Assembly: GCA_030603365.1 (NCBI GenBank)
Contig: JAUVXV010000002.1
Span: 124,001-188,000, forward strand
Length of the DNA: 64,000 nt
Direction of reading: 5' to 3'
From: Candidatus Heimdallarchaeota archaeon
GTDB lineage: Archaea > Asgardarchaeota > Heimdallarchaeia > Heimdallarchaeales > Heimdallarchaeaceae
In this document: positions 55,232 to 63,622 of the stretch, piece by piece
How the letters are laid out: each line of letters opens with the position of its first letter
Position numbering within the stretch: the stretch's first letter is position 1
Program-made: the position numbers and the translations under genes
The notes under the pieces: model-generated
What the model saw: the letters and a program-made list of their open reading frames with translations, nothing else
Told to the model about the DNA's origin: nothing
Databases searched by the model: none

Positions 55232-57313
55232 TTAAAAATCTACTTTAATGGCATCGCTATAGATAAGATTAGTTCCAAATAGTGATTTTACTTCCTCATC
55301 AATAGAATTACTGATATCAGTTGTTAACTCACCATAGAATTGCCGAGGTATATCGAGTGAAGCTAGTTTGTCAGTTAACTGATGAATCTTTCTTCTTAAT
55401 GAGAACGAATCTAAGGCACTAACTGCAACAGAGCTGAATCCTTTTGGATGTGCCTCTATAATGATTTTGTGGTTTCCATAGGTTATAACAAGCATTTGGC
55501 TTTTTTGTTCTTCAAAAAGCTCTGAAAGCATATCTCTAACTGCTACTATGAACCCACCAAATAATAGCTGATCTTTCACTGCTCGCTTCAAGATAACATA
55601 AGATCTTAATGGAATGCCTGATCTATGCAAGATTATTAGTGCCAGAGGTAAAACTTCCAGTTCAACATATGATTTTTGCATATATCTTATACCAATTTCT
55701 TCCATACTTGAGATTTCTTTTCTGAATGGTTCAACAATCCATTCAATTCCCTCAGCATGTTTTGTGGGAAAAACCTGATTCAACTGCTTAATCCTGTTTT
55801 CAATTAAAGATTGCAATTGTTTGTTTTTATGAATAATTGGAATTTCTCTTGCTTGTTGTAAACTGTTAAATGCTTTGGAATACTCCTCCTTAACTGCAAA
55901 TATTTTGCCTTGAAGTAAATACATTGCAACTTGCTCTTTGTATAATTTATTTTCATCAAAGAAGGGAAGAATATAATCTAAGGTGTTGAGTGTTAAATCT
56001 AGAACTTTTGAATCTTTTTCAAGGTCATATTTTCCTAAGTATAAGAGAATGAGGTTCATGAGAATCTTAGCTGAGAGCTCTCCTCTTCCCTGTTCATCAG
56101 CAATTTTTAATGCTTCCGAGAATGATTCTTCTGCTTTACCATAATTAAGTTTTTTTACATTGAACATTCCTTGTAGTGATAACAAATATGAGTGGATTAT
56201 GGGAGAAGGATTACTTCTTATTTCTTCTTCGATTAATTTAATTATCACTTCAAATTCGTTGAGTTTTCCTGTTTGAAGGTATAGCTCTGCTAGAGTACAA
56301 TACTGATAAGTTTCTTTGAGATTAAGTTTTTCAAGAATCTTTGTTGCTTCTTCATACAAGTTTATAGCAGTTTCATATTCTCCTTTGCATAAAGCAATTT
56401 CTCCAAGAGATCTAATAGTTAACGAAAATAATCTATTACTATCTAACTTTCTAAAAACTTCAAGAATTTCCTTGAAAATTACTTCCGCTTTATCAAACTG
56501 CCCTAGTATCACATTAATTGTACCAATATTACCTTTTACTGCTGCCAAAAGCGTTTTATTTCCTGTTTCAATTAGGAGCTCCTGAGCTTTGAATGAAAGG
56601 TTAAGAGAGTCCTCTATTTTTCCACTATCTCTCTGAATTAAAGCGAGAAGGTAGTAAAATCTAGCAATCTGGTACCTGTTTTCTAATTCTGTAGCAATAT
56701 GAAGAGCAACATTTATCTTATTTTCAAGTTTTATTCTTTCCTCAACATAACGATCTACAAAGTAATGGTCTCTGTGTCCATCTAATAGAATTTCATTTAC
56801 TATAGGTTTTTTCTCTCTGGGTAATTGATGAGTTGTTAGAGCTTCTTCAAAGAGGAAGTTTAGATAAATTCGACACTGCTCATAGTTGCCTAAATTTAGA
56901 TATCCATAAGCAATTGACCTGAGTAGATGCAATCGATAAATAATTGGCAGCTCTTTGTTTTCTTTAATTTGAGAAGCAGTTTTTATAACATCTTCATTGG
57001 AACCTTTTTCAAGATTTACACGAATATCCCAGAGTTCCAAACCAACGGAAGGATATTTCTTACTAAAAATTTTGATACGGTCATAATCAGAAATCATGAA
57101 AAGGATTCGACCTAGAACAAACAATAAATTATCTGAAGGTTGAGGGATTGCAGAAATGTAATCTTGAAGCATTATAACTATTTTATCCAAAGAATCATCA
57201 TCATGGAAATTCCCATTTTCTTTCTCCAAATCTTCCTGTTCTGTTTGAGACAAAATAGGTAGATAGATAGAAAATTCCTTTGGGAACCCCACATTATCCC
57301 CTTTATCCTTCAT
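55232..57313 (-). CDS. TPR protein with C-terminal roadblock/longin-like domain (copy 2)
   Basis: About 693 residues. I start it at ATG 57313 (MKDKGDNVGFPKEFSIYLPI) because the upstream paralogue begins in the same way (MKTKLPPEFMSVYLLLSEEE); a longer form would overlap that gene. Residues 100-490 hold TPR units such as TLLAAVKGNIGTINVILGQF, SLTIRSLGEIALCKGEYETA and SAKILMNLILLYLGKYDLEK. The C-terminal domain reads LPLALIILHRSGIPLRSYVI, DQLLFGGFIVAVRDMLSELF and KIIIEAHPKGFSSVAVSALD. It is close to copy 3 in order and spacing, so it arose by tandem duplication. Confidence 0.7.
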   Translation of the reverse strand: MKDKGDNVGFPKEFSIYLPILSQTEQEDLEKENGNFHDDDSLDKIVIMLQDYISAIPQPSDNLLFVLGRILFMISDYDRIKIFSKKYPSVGLELWDIRVNLEKGSNEDVIKTASQIKENKELPIIYRLHLLRSIAYGYLNLGNYEQCRIYLNFLFEEALTTHQLPREKKPIVNEILLDGHRDHYFVDRYVEERIKLENKINVALHIATELENRYQIARFYYLLALIQRDSGKIEDSLNLSFKAQELLIETGNKTLLAAVKGNIGTINVILGQFDKAEVIFKEILEVFRKLDSNRLFSLTIRSLGEIALCKGEYETAINLYEEATKILEKLNLKETYQYCTLAELYLQTGKLNEFEVIIKLIEEEIRSNPSPIIHSYLLSLQGMFNVKKLNYGKAEESFSEALKIADEQGRGELSAKILMNLILLYLGKYDLEKDSKVLDLTLNTLDYILPFFDENKLYKEQVAMYLLQGKIFAVKEEYSKAFNSLQQAREIPIIHKNKQLQSLIENRIKQLNQVFPTKHAEGIEWIVEPFRKEISSMEEIGIRYMQKSYVELEVLPLALIILHRSGIPLRSYVILKRAVKDQLLFGGFIVAVRDMLSELFEEQKSQMLVITYGNHKIIIEAHPKGFSSVAVSALDSFSLRRKIHQLTDKLASLDIPRQFYGELTTDISNSIDEEVKSLFGTNLIYSDAIKVDF

Positions 57314-57377
57314 TATCTTCAATAAGATAATATATCTAATGAATAAAAATATTCTCTTTTGCAAATTTAAAACAGAA

Positions 57378-59423
57378 TTATGGACTAATACCTTTGATTC
57401 CAAAAAGATTCTTCACAACTGAATCTAATTCATATGTTTCTATTTCGCTGATATCTCCACGGTATTTATCTCCTGAAAGACCTTTAAAGGAGAGATTTTC
57501 TACAAGTCTATGCATTTTTCTTCTTAGCATAAAGCTATCGCGAAGAGCAATCACAACAACCGAGAAAATGTTGCTATAGAATTCGATAAGCAATTTGTAT
57601 TGTCCATGATCTATTGAAAGTACACCCTGTTTTTGATCAACAAACAATTCATTCATCAGATGACGAATAGCTGAAACAAATCCACCAAACAACAAATCAT
57701 CGCTTACGGTTACATCTTCACTTAAATAGGTTCTAATGGGGATTCCAGAACTGTGTAATATTAGTACGGCAATTGGTTTTTCTTCTTTTGGTGCAGCAAG
57801 TTTCTTTGATTCTTTTCTTAATACTGTAGAAATAGGTTTGATATCATCGATGAATTCAATCACGCTGTCATCATGTATTTTATCAACATGGCTTTCTATC
57901 GCTGCTTTAACTTGCTCAATTCTTTCATTATAATCATTTATTAATTTTGGAGTGTAGTTTCGAGCAAATTCCTCTCCTTTCTTCAAGAGGAATAAAGCTG
58001 TTTCAAAATCCAGTAAAACTATTTTGATTTTCGATCTAATATAGTAGATTATAGATAATGATTCATATTTTGCTTTTTCTTCCAAATATGTTATAATATC
58101 GTCCAAGCATTTGTCTGCTTCAATTAATTCTTCTAAACTCATTGTTATTGTGTATTTTTTCAGAAAAACTATTGTAAGAAGTACAAGTGTTTTGGAGCTG
58201 AGAATTTCATTTCCAAGCTCGTCTGCCATCAACATTGCTTTTTGTAGAAAATCTTGAGCATTACCATAATTATTTTGCTTGTATTCTATGAAACCCAAAA
58301 GAAATAGATAATAAGATTTTTGAGAAGGAGACTGTTGTGATTTGCTTTCCACATCAATTTTCCTCAGTAATTCTTCACTTTGAGAAATCTCATCTAGATA
58401 AAGAAGTATTTCAACATATTTCATCATCATTAACACATTTTTGAAATGTCTTTCTTTCAAAATCGTTAATACTTTCTCCATTTCTTGTTTTGCTTTTTCA
58501 AATTCTTCTTTAGCAAAATAAACATCTGCAAAGCTTGAATGGATCATGAAAAGAGAGCGATAATCATTTACCCAGCTTTTTATCTCTTTGTAGCTTTTAT
58601 TATACCAAAACATAGCTTCCTCATGATGTCCCATCTGTAGATAAACATCACCAATACTCGCCGTGACATGCCCTATTAGTCTATCAATTTTAACTTCTTT
58701 TGCTATTGCATCTCCTTTAAGAAAGAGCTGGTGAGCTAATTGGAAATTTCCTCTTTCTAATTCAATCATTCCTATTGTATTGTAGGTTTGTGCAAGATTG
58801 ATTCTGTCATTAAGAGCTTTGTTGATATTTAATGATTCTTTTGTCTTATCCCTTGCTAATGAAAGAATGTTTGTGTTCTGAAGATAGATAGAATCTAATT
58901 CTAGCATGTATATTTGGATTAATTTGAATGTATCCCTTGTTGAATCTGAATGAACACTCTCACTCAAAACATAGAAATTATAACAGTTTTCTCTGTTAGT
59001 AATATATGCTTCATAATCTTGAATTAAATAAGCTTCTACGGCAAGAACATAGTAAATAAAAGCATAAAAGATAGAATTCTCAAGTTCTTGTTTCAATTTC
59101 TGAATCTTGTCAAGGTAGATTTCTTTTTCTCCTGCATATAGATGACTCAAGGCGCACCAAAGTCCTAAACCTGGATCACCCTTTTTAGTATGTAGTTCAC
59201 AAATCTTATTCAATTTTCCTCGATGATAGAGTATCCTTCCTAAGAGAAAAGTAAAAGCATTAGATGGTTTATCAAGCTTTGAATAAAGTGTCAGTAACAG
59301 AGTTTCCAATTCATCAAGCTTTGATTCTGGTTGAAGACTTCCTTTCTCAAGTAGTAAGGTCTTTTCTTCCTCTGATAATAGAAGATAAACCGACATAAAC
59401 TCAGGAGGAAGTTTGGTCTTCAT
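57378..59423 (-). CDS. TPR protein with C-terminal roadblock/longin-like domain (copy 3, first in the series)
   Basis: A 681-residue protein. TPR-like repeats (LAQTYNTIGMIELERGNFQL, LIGHVTASIGDVYLQMGHHE, SLFMIHSSFADVYFAKEEFE) occupy residues 120-490. The end domain reads PIAVLILHSSGIPIRTYLSE, DDLLFGGFVSAIRHLMNELF and KLLIEFYSNIFSVVVIALRD, and is followed by RRKMHRLVENLSF. It lies 64 bp upstream of copy 2. A TATA-like CTTTTTTAAGAA is centred 26 bp before the ATG at 59423, so the series may be transcribed from here. TPR arrays bind peptides or proteins and the end domain may bind a small GTPase. No GTPase gene is in the window. Confidence 0.7.
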   Translation of the reverse strand: MKTKLPPEFMSVYLLLSEEEKTLLLEKGSLQPESKLDELETLLLTLYSKLDKPSNAFTFLLGRILYHRGKLNKICELHTKKGDPGLGLWCALSHLYAGEKEIYLDKIQKLKQELENSIFYAFIYYVLAVEAYLIQDYEAYITNRENCYNFYVLSESVHSDSTRDTFKLIQIYMLELDSIYLQNTNILSLARDKTKESLNINKALNDRINLAQTYNTIGMIELERGNFQLAHQLFLKGDAIAKEVKIDRLIGHVTASIGDVYLQMGHHEEAMFWYNKSYKEIKSWVNDYRSLFMIHSSFADVYFAKEEFEKAKQEMEKVLTILKERHFKNVLMMMKYVEILLYLDEISQSEELLRKIDVESKSQQSPSQKSYYLFLLGFIEYKQNNYGNAQDFLQKAMLMADELGNEILSSKTLVLLTIVFLKKYTITMSLEELIEADKCLDDIITYLEEKAKYESLSIIYYIRSKIKIVLLDFETALFLLKKGEEFARNYTPKLINDYNERIEQVKAAIESHVDKIHDDSVIEFIDDIKPISTVLRKESKKLAAPKEEKPIAVLILHSSGIPIRTYLSEDVTVSDDLLFGGFVSAIRHLMNELFVDQKQGVLSIDHGQYKLLIEFYSNIFSVVVIALRDSFMLRRKMHRLVENLSFKGLSGDKYRGDISEIETYELDSVVKNLFGIKGISP

Positions 59424-59522
59424 TAAGTAATAATTTTTGTTATTCTTAAAAAAGATGACGAAAGTTCGCAGAGAAGGTTTTTAAGAAAAAAAATGAAATG
59501 GTAATGGAAACTTGGAAAATTT

Positions 59523-61538
59523 ATGACTGAAAGAACTTCACAAAATAATCTAGAATCGAGTGTTGAATTACTTTTATCCTTAAATCTGAAAGAAGAACAG
59601 GCTCACTCTATTCTTATTAAACTCTGGTTCCTAATTCGTAAAAGAAAGGAACTTCTGAGGTTTAGCAATAACCAAAAGCTCTCTATCGAAGATATGCTCA
59701 TTTCATGTTCTGAATCTTGGGGAGGTGTTTTACACAATTTTGAATATTACAAAGTTTCGAAAATAAAAATTAGCTTTAAACTATTCAAGAAACTGGAAGA
59801 ATTTCTAAAAGGAATAGACATCACTACTTTGATATATCGAATTAAAGATGACCAAACTCAAAAACTGCATGGTCGTTTCTTCTCACCTCATTTTGTTATT
59901 AATCCAATCCTCGATCAAATCAAGAACGAATTGCATCATTCTATCAGATTTTCAATTATTGATTTTTCAGCTGGATTAGGTTATTTTCTTACATCATTTC
60001 TTGGAATCCCACAAAGCACAGTATATGCTATAGAACTTGATCCACTTACTTTCGAAGTGATGCTACTTAGCTTTCTCTTCAATCCTGCACCAAGTAATCA
60101 CCAAAAAATGAGACTACTTCTCACTGTCAAGCAAGGAGATTCTTTACTCGGTTATCATGAAGACCTTTTCAATAGAATACTAAATAATTCCAAACAAAAG
60201 GAATTACTAATCGAATACATGAATACTAGACTTTCGATTCTTGATAAAGAAACAAATGATATTTCTCACCGTCTTAAAGAATGTTTTAGACTTCGAAACG
60301 AGATTTCAAAAAGTGATAATAATTTTAGTGACTTCAATTGGTTTATTGACTTTCCTGAGCTCTTTATTGATGCATATGGAAAGAAACTGGTCAAACCTGG
60401 AGTTGATTATGTGATAGGCAATCCACCTTGGATTTCTTATCCACAGATTAATCTTGAAAAGTATAGTAGGATTTTCAAACAATCTGAGTTTGCAGATTTG
60501 TTACATGGTAAGTTCAATTTCTATTTACCTTTTGTAATCCTAGCATATAAAATCGCTAAGATAAAAGGTGGAATGATACTGCCACAAGCACTGTTTACTG
60601 AAGCTTATTCTCACAAATTTAGAGAATTTATTTTCAAGAATCAATCTCTTTATAATATTAGGCTTTGGGGTGCTAAAGGGTTTAAAAAAGTAGTCAATGA
60701 GTTTTGTACAGTAATGTGGGATCAGGAGAAAAAATCGGATACAATAAATTTAGTTTCCTCCAAAAGAGAAATTGATTCTAAAATAAGCTATTCACATATT
60801 CAATCACCATTTTACAGACTTCCCCTTATGCCAGCATACATCCTCGAAGATATAAAAGACATAATAAATCAGTCAAACAGATTAGATAAATTCATTGTTA
60901 CTAGAAGAGGTTTTACCCTAACCAAAAAGTATCAGATGGAATATAACAATAATAAATCAAAGAGTGATGAAAGCCAATTTAAGAAGATAGTTCGAAATAG
61001 TATTTTCACTGCAAACGAGAAGAAAGGAATATTCAACTTCCAAGTTTTTTATTCAGCTGATCAATTCGTTTACGATAGAAATCTTCTTGGAGCACCAGGT
61101 TCTGAAGAGATATTTGAACGACCAAAAATAATAAGGAGAAATAGAGGAAGACAATGGTTCATTGGACTGGATTTAGATCAGAATTTGTATGTTAATGATA
61201 TCTTTGACATCATATATGTACAAGATGATAAGATTTCTCTAAAAGCTCTATTTGGTTATCTGTGTTCTTCATTCATACAACTTCTTGCAGAAGGGTACTT
61301 ACAAAGAGATATTACATCAAATATTGTTAGGTCTCTTCCAATTCCTAATCTGGGAATAAAGGAACTTAGTCTCTTAGAACAAGAAGTGGATGGATGGATT
61401 AAATCAAGAAAAACTTTGAAAGATTTCGAGACATTGAGGAAAGGTATTGACTTAATACTATCGGAAAACTGTGGTTTCTTTTATAGTTTGGTTAACTATC
61501 TTAAGACTGAAGTTAAAATCAACTGGAAAGAAGTTTGA
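59523..61538 (+). CDS. N6-adenine DNA methyltransferase, divergent TaqI-like
   Basis: A 671-residue relative of the methyltransferase at 34 kb. The approach segment is LHGRFFSPHFVINPILDQIK, AdoMet motif I is SIIDFSAGLGYFLTSFLG (D147), and the catalytic motif is VDYVIGNPPWISYPQIN (N300), with Trp as the aromatic. A long insertion (about 205-275) separates these motifs. The C-terminal part (RGFTLTKKYQMEYNN..., YLQRDITSNIVRSLPIP) looks like a DNA-recognition domain. There is no nuclease motif and no endonuclease next door. It may modify host DNA alone or form the methylase of a defence system whose partner is elsewhere. A TnpB element follows 28 bp after its stop. Confidence 0.8.
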   Translation: MTERTSQNNLESSVELLLSLNLKEEQAHSILIKLWFLIRKRKELLRFSNNQKLSIEDMLISCSESWGGVLHNFEYYKVSKIKISFKLFKKLEEFLKGIDITTLIYRIKDDQTQKLHGRFFSPHFVINPILDQIKNELHHSIRFSIIDFSAGLGYFLTSFLGIPQSTVYAIELDPLTFEVMLLSFLFNPAPSNHQKMRLLLTVKQGDSLLGYHEDLFNRILNNSKQKELLIEYMNTRLSILDKETNDISHRLKECFRLRNEISKSDNNFSDFNWFIDFPELFIDAYGKKLVKPGVDYVIGNPPWISYPQINLEKYSRIFKQSEFADLLHGKFNFYLPFVILAYKIAKIKGGMILPQALFTEAYSHKFREFIFKNQSLYNIRLWGAKGFKKVVNEFCTVMWDQEKKSDTINLVSSKREIDSKISYSHIQSPFYRLPLMPAYILEDIKDIINQSNRLDKFIVTRRGFTLTKKYQMEYNNNKSKSDESQFKKIVRNSIFTANEKKGIFNFQVFYSADQFVYDRNLLGAPGSEEIFERPKIIRRNRGRQWFIGLDLDQNLYVNDIFDIIYVQDDKISLKALFGYLCSSFIQLLAEGYLQRDITSNIVRSLPIPNLGIKELSLLEQEVDGWIKSRKTLKDFETLRKGIDLILSENCGFFYSLVNYLKTEVKINWKEV

Positions 61539-61565
61539 ATTTTTTCTGCCCTTAAATACTAATTT

Positions 61566-61595
61566 GTTGATGATGTGGTTTTGTCATCTTGTCAT
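61566..61595 (+). repeat. Left arm of the 30-bp inverted repeat flanking tnpB
   Basis: Its reverse complement begins ATGACAAGATGACAAAACCA and agrees with the right arm (62979-63008) at 26 of 30 bases. It lies 28 bp after the methyltransferase stop codon and 38 bp before the tnpB stop end. Confidence 0.65.
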
Positions 61596-61632
61596 ATTAG
61601 CAAGAAAAGTTAAATATCTTTCTTAGAGTTCA

Positions 61633-62892
61633 TCATGTAGAGCAGTGTAAATGTTCTATACTCACTCTGAGGGGATACATCACATATCCTCCTACCCCGT
61701 TCACCTTACACTTGGGTAAAGCTTTCGGATCGCTTTTAACTAAAATATTGTAAGCTGCATTAACATCAGCATTGATAAAATGTCCTTGAGAAGATTTAAA
61801 CAACCCCCGTTTAACTCTTTTCCCCATATATCTGGTTTGAGTTTGGGGAAACTCGTTATCGAGAAAACTGCACTTAGAAGTGTACTCTTCTGGGATGAGC
61901 TCAACCTTTATCCCCCGTTCTGCAGCTTTATACGTGAGCATATTAATGATCCGCATGAAGGGGATGGTGACAAACATTTGGGTGACTTTTTTCCAGAAAT
62001 GCACCCCTTGTTTCCACTTCTTGTTGTAACCAATAACCACCTCGTGAAGATCTCGTTCAACCCACAATTCAACTAGATAATGGGTGAGTTTGTGGATAGC
62101 ATCTTTGAGTTTCATCCTCCACTTTTCACGCAATTGGTAGAAGGTTTTTCCATACTTCAATTTATTCTTGATTTTCAGCTGCTGACGTTGTTGCAGGACA
62201 TATTGTTCTCGTAATTGTGTCTGGTTTTTCAAATAATATTGAGTTATTGATTTTATTCCTCTCCCGTGATCCTTGATAACAATCGGTTGATTCCCGAGGT
62301 TATCCACAAAGGTCACAAGATTGGTCATCCCTAAATCGATTGCTCCCTTACGTCTGGGACGTTTCTTTAACTGAGGTAAGGTCTTGAGATAAATCAGTTC
62401 TATCGTATAGCCCACTTGTCTTGGTACGATTCGTACTTCTCGTAATTTCGTACTTGCTGTTAGTCTTGTCTTATAGTAATATCCTACCTTCTTGGGTAAC
62501 ACTAGCCACCCGTTCCTTATCATAGCTTGTTGGTTGCTGAAGATAGCCATCACCTCCCCATCTTTAGGTTTGTACCCAGGGGGACGGGGCATAGCGAAGA
62601 ACAACTTGGGATTCTTCTTCCACTCCTTGATTGCTCGAAAGAACGCTTTCCAATTTCTGGATAGGAGTTTGAGGGTATGCTGGGCTGTATGAACTGGTAA
62701 AATCTTATAGCATTCTTCGTTTTTGAGCAAAGAGTTGAGGTCATAATAGTACAGGAGCTTGTTCTGCTTATTAAGAGAGGTTTTGAAAAGGAAATTAGCT
62801 CGATTATAGAGATTCTTCACTTGATGACAAAGCTTGCTCAACGCTGGATGATAAGACACTTCTATACATTCAACTCGTAAGACCTGCGTCAT
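61633..62892 (-). CDS. tnpB: TnpB-family protein (IS605/IS1341 OrfB) with an altered RuvC site
   Basis: A 419-residue relative of the RNA-guided nuclease TnpB. RuvC-I is GAIDLGMTNLVTF (D186), and RuvC-III is HFINADVNAAYNILVK (D376). The usual RuvC-II glutamate position reads VVIGYNKKWKQG, so it is glycine 288. EEYTSKCSFLDNE follows, in which Glu335/336 could supply a rearranged third acid, as described for some TnpB groups. The usual zinc ribbon (two CxxC pairs) is missing; only one Cys remains at 341. A TATA box at 62912-62922 gives a leaderless ATG start. The guide RNA of such proteins overlaps and follows the 3' end, here 61540-61632. Confidence 0.85.
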   Translation of the reverse strand: MTQVLRVECIEVSYHPALSKLCHQVKNLYNRANFLFKTSLNKQNKLLYYYDLNSLLKNEECYKILPVHTAQHTLKLLSRNWKAFFRAIKEWKKNPKLFFAMPRPPGYKPKDGEVMAIFSNQQAMIRNGWLVLPKKVGYYYKTRLTASTKLREVRIVPRQVGYTIELIYLKTLPQLKKRPRRKGAIDLGMTNLVTFVDNLGNQPIVIKDHGRGIKSITQYYLKNQTQLREQYVLQQRQQLKIKNKLKYGKTFYQLREKWRMKLKDAIHKLTHYLVELWVERDLHEVVIGYNKKWKQGVHFWKKVTQMFVTIPFMRIINMLTYKAAERGIKVELIPEEYTSKCSFLDNEFPQTQTRYMGKRVKRGLFKSSQGHFINADVNAAYNILVKSDPKALPKCKVNGVGGYVMYPLRVSIEHLHCST

Positions 62893-62911
62893 CAGTAGTT
62901 CAGTTGTATTT

Positions 62912-62922
62912 CCCTATAAAAG
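62912..62922 (-). promoter_or_regulatory. TATA box of tnpB
   Basis: Minus-strand CTTTTATAGGG, centred 25 bp before the ATG at 62892, predicts a leaderless transcript. Confidence 0.5.
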
Positions 62923-62978
62923 CTCCAGTAATATCTGGTCTAACGCATACATTCAAGGTATTTCGTTGTTCATTTAAC

Positions 62979-63008
62979 ATGACTACATGACAAAAACACA
63001 TCATAAAC
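62979..63008 (+). repeat. Right arm of the 30-bp inverted repeat flanking tnpB
   Basis: Begins ATGACTACATGACAAAAACA. Part of it (GACAAAAA, 62989-62996) can also pair with TTTTTGTC at 63033-63040 to form a hairpin. The arm is the partner of 61566-61595. Confidence 0.65.
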
Positions 63009-63032
63009 TAGCACAAAACGACGATAACATCA

Positions 63033-63116
63033 TTTTTGTCGGTTATTTTTAGATTTTCAACAAAAAATTTGGTCTGTATGTAATACTCTAATCTAAGATG
63101 TATTACTTGAAGTTGA
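63033..63116 (+). repeat. Composite operator-like block, copy A (downstream of the RHH gene)
   Basis: Contains in order TTTTTGTCGGT, an inverted repeat GTAATAC (63080-63086)/GTATTAC (63100-63106) with a 13-base spacer, and AAGTTGA. The same series in the same order and orientation recurs at 63395-63472, on the other side of the ribbon-helix-helix gene. Confidence 0.6.
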
Positions 63117-63153
63117 AAATTTTTTTTGATTAAATGAATAGTTAAGTCTTTCA

Positions 63154-63354
63154 TCACATCTTATGAAGTTGCTCAGACTCCCTTATATTGAGTTTATCTG
63201 GGATATTACGCTCATAATCCTCCTTTTCTAAGAATTCTGTAAGCGCATCTCGTACAAGCTCTGACCTCGAATCATAATTCCCCATTGACATCATGTCACT
63301 CATCCATTTAATCATGCTATCAGTGACTTTGAAAGTTATTAATCTCTTCTTCAT
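63154..63354 (-). CDS. Ribbon-helix-helix (CopG/NikR-like) DNA-binding protein
   Basis: A 66-residue protein of RHH type. A basic first strand, KKRLITFKVTDSMIKWM, is followed by the helix-turn-helix-like MGNYDSRSELVRDALTEFLE with the conserved 'S-R-S-E-L-V-R-x-A' turn. The C-terminal 20 residues are charged. RHH dimers bind short inverted repeats through the strand, and the gene is flanked on both sides by GTAATAC inverted repeats, so autoregulation is likely. A TATA-like AAATATATATG at 63387-63397 lies about 37 bp upstream of the start. It could also be an antitoxin, but no toxin gene is visible. Confidence 0.82.
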   Translation of the reverse strand: MKKRLITFKVTDSMIKWMSDMMSMGNYDSRSELVRDALTEFLEKEDYERNIPDKLNIRESEQLHKM

Positions 63355-63394
63355 TGGTTGACCAAGCTATAAATTACGCACATCACATATATAT

Positions 63395-63472
63395 TTTTTG
63401 TCGGTAACCTAAGAAAAAACGAAAATGTAATACCCAGATGTTACGACGGTATTATTAATTACATAAAGTTGA
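63395..63472 (+). repeat. Composite operator-like block, copy B (upstream of the RHH gene)
   Basis: Contains TTTTTGTCGGT (63395-63405), an inverted repeat GTAATACC (63427-63434)/GGTATTA (63448-63454) and AAGTTGA (63466-63472), matching copy A in order and orientation. It overlaps the likely promoter of the RHH gene. Confidence 0.6.
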
Positions 63473-63622
63473 CTCAAAAAACAGCTGATTCACTGTTTTT
63501 ATATTAGAAAATTTACTAGTATTTTAAAAATTATCAGGAACAATTTACAATTTATAATAGGCTTTTAAAAATAAACTAGACCCTAAAGAAAAAAACTTAT
63601 TTGTAAATTGAAAAAAATGATG

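Larger units (their letters stand above)
61566..63008. mobile_element. TnpB-only insertion element bounded by an inverted repeat
   Basis: A 1.44-kb segment containing one gene, tnpB, between two arms of an imperfect 30-bp inverted repeat that matches at 26 positions. No tnpA-type Y1 or serine recombinase gene is inside, so it is a non-autonomous or domesticated IS605/IS1341-like element. The boundary by inverted repeats is unusual for that family and is my interpretation. Confidence 0.5.

Noticed and set aside
57314..57403. N-terminal extension of the second TPR-roadblock protein
   Set aside because: It would overlap the upstream paralogue's 3' end, and the paralogue aligns from the ATG at 57313.
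61540..61632. Separate TnpA (Y1 transposase) gene for the tnpB element
   Set aside because: No frame with the HUH and tyrosine motifs is present on either side of tnpB.
62893..63153. Possible CRISPR-like repetition near tnpB
   Set aside because: Only two inverted arms and a pair of operator-like blocks are present; there are no regularly spaced direct repeats or spacers, and no cas gene.
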